From contig CM049308.1 in NCBI GenBank assembly GCA_026874595.1, positions 43,037,327-43,101,326 on the forward strand: a DNA stretch of 64,000 bases, read 5' to 3'. The stretch is from Sipunculus nudus (taxonomy: Eukaryota > Annelida > Sipuncula > Golfingiida > Sipunculidae). The position numbers were made by a program, and so were the translations under genes. The notes beneath the pieces were generated by a model. It did no database searches, was not told the DNA's origin, and saw only the letters and a list, made by a program, of their open reading frames with translations. Shown one piece after another: positions 1 through 12,600 of this stretch (positions are counted from its first letter, which is position 1; the number at the start of each line of letters is the position of its first letter).

Positions 1-1359
1 CTGGGTATCAGTCATCACAGTTTTTTACAAGGTTCTGCAAATTAAGAATATATCTCATTTTTCACAAGTTTCATTAAAATATAAAATTCTAGAAATTATT
101 GCAGTTCAATTATTCAATAGACAGGAACCTAGAGAGGAATTAGTTCCAATACTGTTACAATAAGTCACCCATGGGCCATGGTGCTCAGATGACCAGCTAA
201 ACTTATGGCACTCTGACTGCCTGTGAATGAGAAAACTATCCAAGGTCTATGGGCATGCCAAATGTCTGGCCAATATATCAAACCACACCTGAGACATGAA
301 CATGATTTGTTTTGGCAACAACACAAATAAAAGGGAGGGTGATGAACAGTAGGGTAGACATATACAGAAGCTTTGACTGAGACACAATTCAAAATAAATG
401 CTGGTGGGCTGTGTATGAGGTGCAAGGTCTAACAAGGCTTGTGCACAAGACTGGATTTATAACTCGTGTAAAACTGACTTTCCTGTTGAGAATGAGTCTA
501 CAAATTTGTCCTGTCATGACCTTGAAATTTTGCTCCTATTTCTTGCCCATCTTAGGGGTCAGTTGCCCCAGTTCTGCCCATTTCTGAGCCATTTTGGTTT
601 CTTTATTTGCTACTTAGATGATCAACTATTGGGCTAACATGGCACTAACACGGCTGTGAAGGAAAATGCACCCACCCATTTAAAGTTCTCAGGAAACGAA
701 TGCAGTGGTGGAGATAACAGTGGAATCTAAGATAACAACATAAAATTTGCAAAATTTCTTTTAGGGGAAACACTGATATCAAAATATGACAGTGAAATAT
801 CACAGATGTTCATGAAAGTTCTAAAGAATAGATAAGTGTGATTTTGTTATAACTTGACAGACACCTGGAAAATGTGTTGGACTGTGGCATATCATTCAAT
901 TTTCTCATTCAAAGCAAAATATTACACAGGGCAAATGCTGCAAAATACTGCTGTTATGCAGTCTCAGATGACCCTTAAAAACCTTTGTATAATCCAAGGA
1001 GTTATTGGTCACATAACCATTTGGATGAAATGGATAAATTGTTAAAAGCTAACTATGCATAGCAAATATTCTGCAACCATAACTGAGAAATCTGATGTTT
1101 GGAGTTAAGTTTTAGTTAAAATGGATAAAACTTGATATTTCTTGGCACCTCTGGTGCCATAGTATCCCCCAGACTTAGTAACCCCCCCCCCCCCCCTATA
1201 AGAATAGGCCCCCATCTTCAGCAGCATATACTGACACTTGGCAACCAACCATGGTTTCTTCCATCTATCAACTTGAGAAACAAAATTTGTCACCAAATAT
1301 TGGGCGAATATAATGAATCACTATTGAGAAAAGGGGATTTATTTATACTATTAAATTGG
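1..1359. other. No gene seen; AT-rich repeat-like flank
   Basis: Nothing protein-like is supported. A segment at 168-200 (acccatgggccatggtgctc) resembles a terminus found near 3,950, 25,105 and 63,870. A C15 run lies at 1,182. Confidence 0.6.
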
Positions 1360-2365
1360 TAAGGTAGGTGGTGCCACCTGTCTGGCTGATGGAAAAAACT
1401 CCAAGATTGATGTACATGCCAAATTGCAGACCAACACATTAAAAGATTCTGCAGATCTAAGCAATTTTCAGCTAATGCAAAGGTACAGATGGATGCCACA
1501 TGTAAACGACTGCTGATGACACCACCAGTCTTGAACATTACATGGAGGTATCTAAGTTCTATGGTCAAGCACAATATAGGCCAAACCAGCAAATCATTCC
1601 TGGGAAAAAGGCATTAATTTATACTATAAAACAATAAGGTAGGTGGCGCCACCTGTCAGCTTAACAAGAAAAGTATCAAAATGGATGTACATGCCAAATT
1701 TTGGACCAATATATTGAACCACTCCTCAGATATGAGCATTTTAACCTAAAGCAAATGTACGGATGGACAAAAACAATTGCAGATGGCATTTCCAGTCTTG
1801 AATACAAGATGGAGGTATCCAAGATCAATGGACGCGCATCAATTCAGCCCAATCTGTCCATTAGTTTTGGACTTATAATGCTCACAGTACTGTCAAGTGG
1901 CAATGATGGGGTATAAGAAGGCGTGAAAAGAAAATGACAGAAGGTGGTGCCACCTGTCTTCTGCATAAGACAAAGCTTTCAAAGATCAACTTGATTTGAT
2001 TTTTAGACAATTCCATGCATTCCTTATTGAGATATTTATGATTTGGTGCGATTTTTACCAAATATGGCAATATTCAAGGTCAAGGTCACTCTCATAGGAA
2101 AGGTCATGACCCCAATTTAATTATACATCATCCCATAACCCATACCTATGTATTATCATAATATGAAAGAAATCTGTCCATAAGTTTTTAACTTATAATG
2201 CTCTCAGTACTGTCAAGTGGCAATGATGAGGGTATAAAACGGCACAAAAACAAGAAAAGGATAATAGGTGGCGTCACCAGTGTCCGGTACATAGCACTAT
2301 ACAAGATCTTCAGTCAACTTGAAATTTGGATCAATCCATGCCATATTTCTTGTGATATTTAAAGG
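1360..2365 (+). repeat. Palindromic-core repeat copy, part 1
   Basis: Three cores with the form ggtgg(c/t)gccacctgtc occur at about 1,370, 1,647 and 1,945, with a degenerate one (ggtggcgtcaccag) near 2,268. Between them are conserved linkers such as tgtacatgccaaatt and tatgagcatt. The block continues, after an inserted 0.57-kb repeat, to a hairpin at 3,189. Confidence 0.75.
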
Positions 2366-2950
2366 GACATAACCTGGAGAAAAAATTATGTCTGTTCTTT
2401 TACACTATCATTTCAGTTTTGCTTTATACAAAAGTTTCCTAGCAAAACCATCCCAGCAGACAGTCTCAGTACCTCGCATTTGGCTGTTTAACACCTTATT
2501 ATGGCTCTGGGTGGTTGTAAACACAGTCCAGGTGTGTCTGTTTACCATAACAAGGCCGTGTGACCGGAGGTCCAATTGTGAGCCATAACATCAATGTTTC
2601 AGCAAGCGGGAACATGTATTACATTTTAGAGGTCAAGTCAGTCAGGGCATCTCATGATTCGCAGAACTTGTGGCCCTGCGATGCACAGAGTCCCACCCGC
2701 TGTGTTTATGTTGACACCTGTGATGGCGCCAGCTTCACTGTTTTTAACACTTGTTTACAGTAGTAAGCAAACAATTTCAGGGCAATATTTTGGCAGGTAC
2801 TAATTTATTTCAAAGGGAAGAAGCTATTTTTTGTGTTAATTCAACATGCTTTATAGGTAATTTGGCCGGATAAAACGCTAAATTATCTTCAAATACATGT
2901 GTGACATGTAAACAAAGTACTAAAATATATGAACCCAAGTACAAGCACCA
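2365..2950. mobile_element. MITE-like dispersed repeat, copy 1
   Basis: About 570 bp shared with 29,437-29,940 in the same orientation (for example gcgggaacatgtattacatt and tgtgtttatgttgacacctg). Both copies start near ttaaagggacataa and end near ggcccctttaa, giving a short imperfect inverted terminal repeat (TTAAAGGG). Here it interrupts the palindromic-core repeat: flanks related to each other (ctttggtcaaggtcaaggtcac-type text) occur at about 2,075 and 3,015. The short open frames inside it are not conserved as protein. Confidence 0.7.
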
Positions 2951-3217
2951 ATAATTTTTTAATTAATGGGCCCCTTTAAGAATTAGTGTGATTATCCCCC
3001 AAAATTAACCTTTTCAAGGTCAAGGTCACTCTCCAAGTAAAGGTCATGACCCCATTTTAAATAGGCTTCATCCTCTCACCCATATCTATGCACATTTCAA
3101 GTTTGATAAAGATCCATGAAACATTTTTTGAGTTATCTCGCCTGAAAGAAATCTCTGCAGCAGTGGCACTACTATGTCTAAACCATATTATCCCCCAACT
3201 TTGTCTGGGGATACAAT
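2951..3217 (+). repeat. Palindromic-core repeat copy, part 2, with terminal hairpin
   Basis: Sequence related to 2,070-2,160 resumes (caaggtcaaggtcactctcc). It ends in a hairpin, TATCCCC...GGGGATA (3,189-3,213), followed by CAAT. The hairpin occupies the same place as GTATCCGC...GCGGATAC in other copies. Confidence 0.65.
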
Positions 3218-3410
3218 AACAGTGAACATTACAAAAGACATTTTTATGAGATCAATGGACCATTCTTTTTAAAGTCTGCTTAATGACTGTGATATAGGTC
3301 TGACTGATGTACACCATTTTGAACGTATATGAAATATATATGAATAAAAAGACCATTAAGGCATGCAGAAAGTATGCGACTGAAGGTAGACCCTCCTGCA
3401 GGTTACAATC

Positions 3411-3605
3411 TTAACGCAATTTCAACAAGTCTTTTCCATTACTGAATGCACTTAAGGTATTACCTCTTGAAGCATTTTTCACCAGCTCTGTCAGTTTCTT
3501 ACCCACAGTCCAGGTTTTCAGGGAGACAGAAACAGATTTGATTGTTACAGGCAGCTGTGCAAGAGGACACTGTGGAATCTGATCTTCCTGGAGTTTCAGT
3601 TTCAC
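3411..3605 (-). CDS. Exon 8 of the host gene, putative C-terminus
   Basis: The acceptor GTGATTTTAG is followed by an open frame of 64 residues starting VKLKLQEDQIPQCPLAQLPV and ending in a TAA at 3411-3413. The segment mixes hydrophobic and basic residues and resembles a folded domain more than the repeat region does. A donor-like AGAG|GTAATA near 3464 leaves open that the last 17 residues are read-through and that more exons lie left of the window. I saw no clear minus-strand poly(A) signal below the stop. Confidence 0.65.
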   Translation of the reverse strand: MKLKLQEDQIPQCPLAQLPVTIKSVSVSLKTWTVGKKLTELVKNASRGNTLSAFSNGKDLLKLR

Positions 3606-6600
3606 CTAAAATCACATGTTGCAATTTCCAAAGTTTTGACAGAGAATTGGTTGCTCCTGAATATATATCAATACAAAATATTAGAGGAATAAGAAGAAAC
3701 TACTGATTCCTACAGATCAGGTGCAGAAATCCAAATCCATCTTCCAGCAATATTCCAACAGGATAAGGTGAGTCCTTGAAGAAGATACCTTGTACATTTG
3801 TAATGATGTATGAAACATTCAGGTAAACAGTAACATTGCAATCAGTTCCACTGTAATCAACATCATAAAAACACTGCAAGTTCATTTTATTATTTCCATA
3901 ATTCAGTAATCTGGGTGACAAGGGGTTAAAATACAATGTACACACAAGGCACCCATGGGTCACAGCGCTCAGCTGAATTTGCCAATAACAGGAACATATC
4001 AAATCCTGGCAGACAGAAAAGAGATTATTTTTTGTTTTATTTTTGCACTTGAATATGTAAATCCTAATGCCACAGTCATTTGGCAAATATTATCAATACA
4101 CTGTGTAAAACTTATTGAAGGTGACACAACCAGTCATGTATAAGACAAAGCTATCAGAATGTATAAATATGCAAAAGCAAACCTACCTGTTCATTAAAAA
4201 CTGCACACTTGCTCCTGTTCTTTCTTATGGGTGTAGATTTGTTGACTCTTCTTGGGGCATCCCCTGGATGGCTCCAAAACCCATGGTTATTACCAGTAAC
4301 AACAGTATTTGATGGTTCTTCCAAAATGTTATTTAAATGAACTAGGTTCAAAGTGAGGCCCTTGTTCTTTCCAAACTGTTTCCCAGCTTGGCCTGTTTTC
4401 TTTCTAACCTGCTTCACAGTGTGGCCTTTATTCTGTTCACCCTGCCTCACAGTGTGGCCTTTATTCTGTTCACCCTGCCTCACAGTGTGTTCTTTATTCT
4501 GTTCAACCTGCCTCACAGTGTGGCCTTTATTCTGTTTACCCTGCCTCACACTGTGGCCTTTATTCTGTTCACCCTGCCTCACAGTGTGGCCTTTATTCTG
4601 TTCACCCTGCCTCACAGTGTGGCCTTTATTCTGTTCACCCTGCCTCACAGTGTGTTCTTTATTCTGTTCAACCTGCCTCACAGTGTGGCCTTTGTTCTGT
4701 TCAACCAGCCTCACAGTGTGGCCTTTGTTCTGTTCAACCTGCCTGACAGTGTGGCCTTTATTCTGTTCAACCTGCCTCACAGTGTGGCCTTTATTCTGTT
4801 CAACCTGCTCCACAGTGTGGCCTTTATTCTGTTCAACCTGCCTCACAGTGTGACCTTTGTTCTGTTCAACCTGCCTCACTGTCTGGCCTTTGTTCTGTTC
4901 AACCTGCTTCACAGTGTGGCTTTTATTCTGTTCAAATAGCTTCACAATGTGACCTTCATTCTGTTCAACCTGTCTCACAGTGTGGCCTTTATTCGACTCT
5001 ACCTGATTCACAGTGTGGCCTTTATTCTGTTCAACATGCCTCACAGTGTGGCCTTTCTGTTCAACATGCCTCATAATTTGACCTTTATTCTGTTCAACTT
5101 GCTTTGCAGCTAAGTCTGTATTCTGTTTCACTTGCTTCACATTAAGGCCTTCATTATGTTTTCCTTGCTTTTTAGGGATGACTTTCTGCTGGCTATCACT
5201 GGTTTCTGTGTACCTTTCCTTTGCCTTCACCTGACCAGCATCTTGCATTTTGTCACTGTCTGCAAGTTCTCTCAAATCTGCCATCTCACTGCCTGAAGCT
5301 GAATGGACTGGTGAAACCTGAGCAAATAATTTTTTAAAAATTTAATTTCTTTCATATTTTGTACAACTAGAATTAAGAAACCATTATAATTGAAGTAAAT
5401 TGACTTTCATCACTATTGTGAATGATAACAATATAAAACAAGGCCTACAGGCCTAATGTGAACCTGTACAAAGTTTGGGAGTATGAATGGAGGTTTATTT
5501 TTTAAATTTAATATTGATCCTTTTAAGTCCTGCATATCTACTTTAGTCATTATGATTTCAGCAAAATGGACATTTCGGCCTGCAAGTTTCAGACCATGAC
5601 ATTTTAAAACTAGAATATGGGTAGTCAACAAGCGACTTAGATGTGTATCCGCAGAAATCAGAGTGGAACGGGTGAAATAAGGCATGGATTAAGTGGCAAG
5701 GGGAATAGAGTGAGGTGTGTTGCATATTAGCATGGATGTCTGCAGCGTAAACGTGAATGTAGGTGGTGCCACCTGTCATAAAATCTGGAAAATTGTCCAG
5801 GATGTGAAAACCTGCAAAATTTCAGGTGGATAAGTCAAACCACCGCTGAGATATGAGTGTTATTATCCCAAGGCAGATGAACAGATGGAAGCTGTGCAAA
5901 ATGGTTGCAGGTGGCACCACCATTTTTAGTGTATGTTATAAAGCTATCAAAGGGTACATTTGAGCAAAATTTTTAGCCTGGTCGGTCAAACAGTTCCTGA
6001 GATATGCGGATTTATGTGTGGAAACAGACACACAAATGGACGCTGGGCAGCGAAGAAAGGTCAAAGGTCAACCAAAAATGAGGGCGCAGCAGTTCACATG
6101 TGACCTGATGATAAACCCAATTTGCTTAAAATGCAAACCAAGTTTTTTTAAAACAGTTGAAAGATATAGTTCCAATAATCTGGGAATTCTGCATCTAAAC
6201 ATTGTGTCTAGACGTCTGGACGCTGTGTCTAGACGTCTAGACACATTGTCTACACCCCCCCCAGCCAGGTCAGTTGCCATGGTGATGTCTGGACCCCACC
6301 TGTTTGTACTGATTGACCTCTTGACTTGGCTGCTGAAAGTCAGCATGTTGTCAAATCTGTTTCAAATTCAGAAAGCCTTTTTAATTGGCTACAATGTTTT
6401 TTTAAAACTTTATTTACCCAATCTATTCTTATAAATCTGGCAGATCCCTACCATAGAATAATTCTTGTAAAGTTTAAACCAATCAGCTTAACAGTTTCAT
6501 CATAAATCAGTGTATAAGCTAGAAGAGTTTAAAATTACATTTTAGCTTGTAATAAACACATCAATGTAGGTGGCGCCACCAATACCTCAAAATCAGATAT

Positions 6601-9600
6601 GACATATGTGACAAACATTGGTATGAAATTTGGTGATTATAGCTCTAGCCGTTTCTTTTATTTTAATTAAAGTGTGCTTTTTTGGACAGATGACTAAGTT
6701 CAACCTCCTGTAAATCGGCTAAAAATCTCCGAACTGGAACCATTCGAACGAACTTGAGAGAGATTTTTCCAGGGATCATTTCTGTGAAATATTGGACAAA
6801 TTGGCTGGACAGTTTCAGAGTAGAAGATTATTAAAGGTTTTTTTTTAACTTTTTCTCTATAAAATCTAAATTAATGCAGATACCCAATAATAAGCTCCAG
6901 GGCACCAAGTTTCATGTGATTAACATGTAATTTGGAGCTGCTAGCTCCAACGGTTTCTGACTTACAGCCATGGACGGTGGAAAGCCAGCCCTGGACGGCG
7001 GACGGCTGACGATGGACGGACAACGCTGCGCCATCGCATAAGCTCACAGGTTCGCTAACAAGTGGTCTTGAGCCATCTCAATGTGGCCTGTCATCAATTT
7101 TAGCTTTAACTGGAGCTCAGTAAACCAAGAGAACACATGACATTTCATTCAATATAATGAGCAAAATAAATAAGCAACTCACCTGCAGGCTTTCCAGTGA
7201 TATTTTCTGGCCCTTTTTAGGGGTACTTGCCATTCTGGGCATGGCTGGTTCAATTTGCTCAGGTAGCTAAAAAATGCAAAGACACAGCACATGAAGGTTT
7301 AAACAGATTCCCAAAGCTAAATTTAACATTAATCATGTACTTTAAAACTTTCTGAAAATATAAAAAGATCTACAGGCATTATTTAACCTGTGTAATGGAA
7401 TACACAGCAGGTATAGTCTCTGACTGATAATTTACTTTACCATTATTTGAAATATAGAATTTCAAGTAAATGTGTGGCAAGTGCATGCACAAAGCATGTA
7501 ATTGCAAGTAAATCCTTGGAATTTATGTCCCCCACTTTTACCTCTTGTTATTTAAGCTTCCTGTGATCTTCATGCTTGCCTTATCAATATGTTTAAGTTT
7601 TTATTTTCCCCTGAAGATGTCTCCACATGTCATAATTTTTTTTGTGAATTGGGAACAAAAGAAAAAAAAATTCTGTTTCGGAGCTGGTGATAAAAAATTT
7701 TCAGACAGACACTCAAAAAACTTTCCCAATCAAGGTATGAATGAGAGCAATCACTGACCCACATTTGAATGAAATCTGAAAATATTTAGGAAAGTTATCA
7801 CAAAGAAATGAAAACTTAACAGATGGACAGAGAGAGGGACAGACAGACCCACATCAATGTCCCCATTCATCCGAAGCAGGAACAAAAATGTTGAAAACTT
7901 CTACTTGATCAAAGTCTGCTGTAGTGTTATAAGACATCTAAAACATACTCATATATTTGAAAGGTATCAAAACTCTTCTACTTTCACAGAGGTGTTGTGC
8001 AATCAGCAGATTAATCCAATTCATAATTCTTTCATTCAAAAGCATCTTTTCAATATTTTTGGATTTTTTTTCAATATTAACCAGATATTACTTAAAGTAT
8101 CTTTGGAATGTTGGACCGGTGGTGAAATATTCATGTCATGTCTGATGTAACAGCTTCACATAACTCACTTATAAGTTTAAATGACTATGTTTCTGTTCCC
8201 ATACATTAGAAAAAAATTCATCATAGTGGATCTTTTCAAATTGAATAAGAACAACCTAAGAATCATTCCTGCTTGATACTGAAGAATTTGGTACAGCAGT
8301 TTTGCAGAAGATGATTGGATTGTAGCAAGTAGCTTGGCTGAAAGAGTGTCTGAAACCAGAATCATTCATACACACTTGAGAGGCACCATCACAATTACTG
8401 AAATACTGAATAATCTGGTCAAACAGTTTCAGAGAAGATTTCGGAACAACTAGAAATATTCCTGTGTGATATAATTTTATCAGAAGAAACTGACAAAAGC
8501 CCTCAGCCAAAAGAACAGTGTTTATGGGTGGTTATAGTAACAAGTATCAAACAACTGTTCTAACATGGATGTATATCTGTACATATCTCTTTTTCAAGTT
8601 ATAAAATTGAAAAAGAGAGGTATTTAGAACCTTAATACACACTATGTGGGATAACCTGTAAAATGAGATGGCTTTAGCATATCTAGAGGACACAAACCTT
8701 ACCAAGACCCGCAAAGAAGCAAATTAGGTATGTTTAATCTTTTTTTCAGAAATTGTGCTCACAAGCAATTAATAAGAAAAAGTGATAAAAGTTCATAAAA
8801 AAATTAAGATACTGCAAATGGCATAACCAACTTATTGCAGCAGTTACAGATAATCAAAGGCAAAATAATGACATCATGTTTCAGAATGATCTGTAAGGTG
8901 GTACCTGATTTTTCCTTAATTTTTTTTTTCTGTAATTAGCTCTGTGACCTTGACAAATATGGTCACTCATTTTCCAACTTGACCAAGATTTTGTTGATAT
9001 GCATGCATCTCCACTGAAGAAACTAGAATACGGGTAGTCGACAAGCAACTACGTGTATCCGCCGAAATCAGAGTGGGACAGGTGAAGTGAGGCATGGATT
9101 GAGTGGCTCGGGGAAATGGACAGGATGTTTTGCATAAAAGCATGGATGATGCGACACCAGAGTGGGACAGGTGAAGTGAGGCATGGATGTGTGTGGCGAG
9201 GGGAAATAGAGAGTGTGTTGCATATAAGCATGGACGTCTGCAGCAGAAATGTGTATGTAGGTAGCGCCACCTGTCACAAAATCCAGAAAGTTATCCACGT
9301 CTTATACAATTGCAAAATTTAGGGCAGATAAGTCAAACCACTGCTGAGATAGGAGTGATTTTATCCCACAGCAGACAAACATGGACGCTGTGCAAAAATG
9401 GTTGCAGATGGCGCCACCAGTTTTGCGTATGATAAAGAGCTATGTGATATCTATAGACATGCAAAATTTCAGGAGGATACGTCCTGAAATATAAGCAGGG
9501 ATGTCTGCAGCCTGAACTTGAAAGTAGGTGGCGCCACCTGCCACAAAATTGAGAAAGCTATGCAGGATACATGTATACGCATGCCGAATTTCAGGTGAAT

Positions 9601-12600
9601 TAGTCAAACCACTGCAGAGATATGAGTGATTTTAACCCAAGGCAGACGAACAGATGGACACTGTGCAAACATGGTTGCAGGTGGCCCCACCATTTTTGTG
9701 TATGTTATAAAGCTGTCCAAGGGCTACATTTGTACAAACTTTTTTTCCTGATTGGTCAAGCAATTCTGAAGATATGTGGGCTAATGTGTCAAAACAGACG
9801 CACAGATGGACGCACTGGAGACAGGAAGGTCAGAGGTCAATGCAAATTGGTTAGGCACCAGTTAACATGTGACCCGATAACTGGTGTAAGTTTCGGAAAA
9901 ATAAGCCCAGTAGTCTCAGAGGAGTTTTAAGGAAATGAACACGGCGGCGGCAAAACCCGGTCAAAAACATAGTATCCGCTAACTTTTTTTTTGCGGATAC
10001 AATAACCTGATCACTTCATGATTTCCTGCACCTTTCAAATATCAAATTGCATAAAATTGCATCAAATTGTTACCAACCAGGGCTTCAAAAACACTCAAAC
10101 AGCAATCAGAGCTCTTCAATGGACTGCTCTCTAGTGTTCTAGTCATTTTGAGATCCCCAGGTATCTCTGAAAAAAAAAAAGATTCTGGATTGATTGAACG
10201 TCAGTAAGATATACTGGCATGTCTATATATTACAGCCAGTGTTAAAAAATTAATTATTACTTATTTTCATAAAGATAAGAGATGGACAAATAACTGGATT
10301 TGCCCTGTATCTGTCATTGTTATTACATCTTATATATATTATAATATATTTTAAAAGGCAAGAATACAAGAGGATGACTAGAAACAGACCATGTAGAAGC
10401 TGTTATTTACAGCCAAACGTGCACATCAGGGTACCGGTAAGAAGGCTAATTGACATGCCATCTCCTACCCACTAGAACTGCTGCAGAAGGAACATATTTA
10501 TATACTTCTCAGAGAGCACATATTGTGTATTTATATTGGGAATGCTTATCAGAAAAAAAAAAGTTCAGATAAATTGCCAGTCCAAAAAAAACTAAGGATT
10601 ATAAATAATTTATAAATATTTTAATGTCAAGAGAATCTGTAAATGTTTAAATCTAGAAATCATCATTAAAGAGAATGCAAGCCTCCACCAATATTCCCCG
10701 ATACATTCTTGATGGCATTCCTGTATCCGGATCTTGTGCTGGATCCACACCAAATCTAACAGATTATTCATTAGCCTATTCCCGAAATGCCCTGAAAATT
10801 TTATGAGATTCTGTTCATGATTGTGTGAGGTCATTTTGAAAAGCTCTCGTTGTACTTTAACATCTTTATTCCAGATATGTATGAAAGGCAGCTAGAGCCT
10901 CTACACAAGTTGCTGTGTCGTAATACACAAGGTCTGTAAGGGGATCAGCAAGTAATAAAATTACTTAACAACCGGGAGACCATAAATTGCTTTCCCTTCT
11001 TTAAGGACCATAACGCCAATGCAACACGCCCCCTTTGAAGACAGCTTTACAGCAAACTATAAGTATACAGAACTTTTAAACACTTTACATAAAACAACAG
11101 AGATAGCAGTCTTATTACAACTTCATATGGATATGAAATAAACGCATATAAATTATTACATATTAACCTGGCGTAATCATAAAATAAAGTCCACTGCTCC
11201 GTACTTTCTGAGCATTAATGACTAACTTGTTTGTGTTGTGAAAGAGTCCTTCAACATATATGTTGATGCACAAAAACTAAATATCATGTAGCTGGTCATT
11301 CTCCGTGTTTATCTGTTACAATATCACTGAACATGAATGTAAAATAATGGAAATGGAGACGGAGGTCTCAGGACATGTCTCACCAGCATATTGGAGCAAG
11401 GTCCTCAGCACCTGCTCTTAAGGCACACAAACACATTGTACTTCCTACACAAAATCTGGGTCTCTGTCTGGCTTTGACTGCCTGCCAGAACTTGTTCTCA
11501 CTGGTGTCTCACTATAAGTTGGCCTTGGTATCTCATGCAGAGTAGAAAGTGATACAGCTGCTGGCTCATCATTTGATGATAAAGGTGCAGGGTTTCCTGG
11601 TGGTATATACTGCAAAGGCTTGTATGCAGGTTTCTGGTTCAAATTCTTTATTTGAAGATGTTGCGGTTGGTGCCTGTTCGGCAATTACTGGAAGCGGCAG
11701 TTTGAGATCATGTTTGTTTCGTCTGAGTCAGCAGTAATTGTCTACATTTTCAATCAAATATGAATCGGGATGTGGATCTTTTGATTATATATTAAATTGT
11801 CTCCACTCTGAACAACCATCTTCTGTTATTCATATTAGCTGAATTGGAATATATTAGTCTTAGTGGCTTTTGGTGGTTTGATATGAACTCCTCTTTTCTC
11901 CATCAGTCTGGATTTTTGTGCATCTGTGAGGCAGTGTGAGCGCTGTTCGTTGGTACATCAAACGAAAGACGAGTGTTGATTTTTCCATTGAAAAACAGCT
12001 CTGCAGGTAATGGTAAATCCTTGCAAATTGGAGTGTCATGATATGCCAGTAGGGCCGTAGTCACCTCAACTTCAGATACACATTTCTTGAGGATCTGCTT
12101 CACTATTTGTATGCACTTTCAGCAAGACCATTGCTCTCATGGTAGTAGGGACTTGATGGAACATGTTTGATCTCAAGCATTTTGCAAAATCTCAAACTTT
12201 CAAAATTGAAACAAGGTCCATAAACTGAATCCTAGTTTCAGGCAGTCTAAACTTTCTAATGTCATTATTAAGAGATCTTGTAAAAGCTTCAGATGTTTCT
12301 GCTGGTCAGGAATTTACAAAATGAAGACAGTCTGAGAAGTAGTCAATGGCAACAATAACAAGGTTATGTACCCAATCAGTTGTTTGGGACAAGGGCGATT
12401 TATACCTTCTCTCGCTCCATCTTACCAAGTTCTTCTTTCACTCAGCTTAGGCATTTTGCTCAGAGGAACTGTGCAAGGTGGCAGCTGTACTGGTTTGGCA
12501 TCTGGTGATAATTTTATTTATTCCAAGTCAACTTCATCATTAAAAGTCCAACTGTTCCATCAAACATCTCTGGCAAAATGAGTGTCAAGTCCTTATAAAA

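Noticed and set aside
3700-4086. 128-residue minus-strand frame between exons 7 and 8 of the host gene
   Set aside because: It overlaps a dispersed repeat terminus (acccatgggtcacagcgctc), exons 7 and 8 join in phase without it, and it has no splice sites in matching phase.
4353-4939. Two plus-strand open frames of 166 and 183 residues with regular Cys/Leu/Phe repeats
   Set aside because: They are antisense shadows of the 33-bp coding minisatellite; a unit length divisible by three keeps all frames open. The minus-strand frame has splice sites and in-frame neighbours on both sides.
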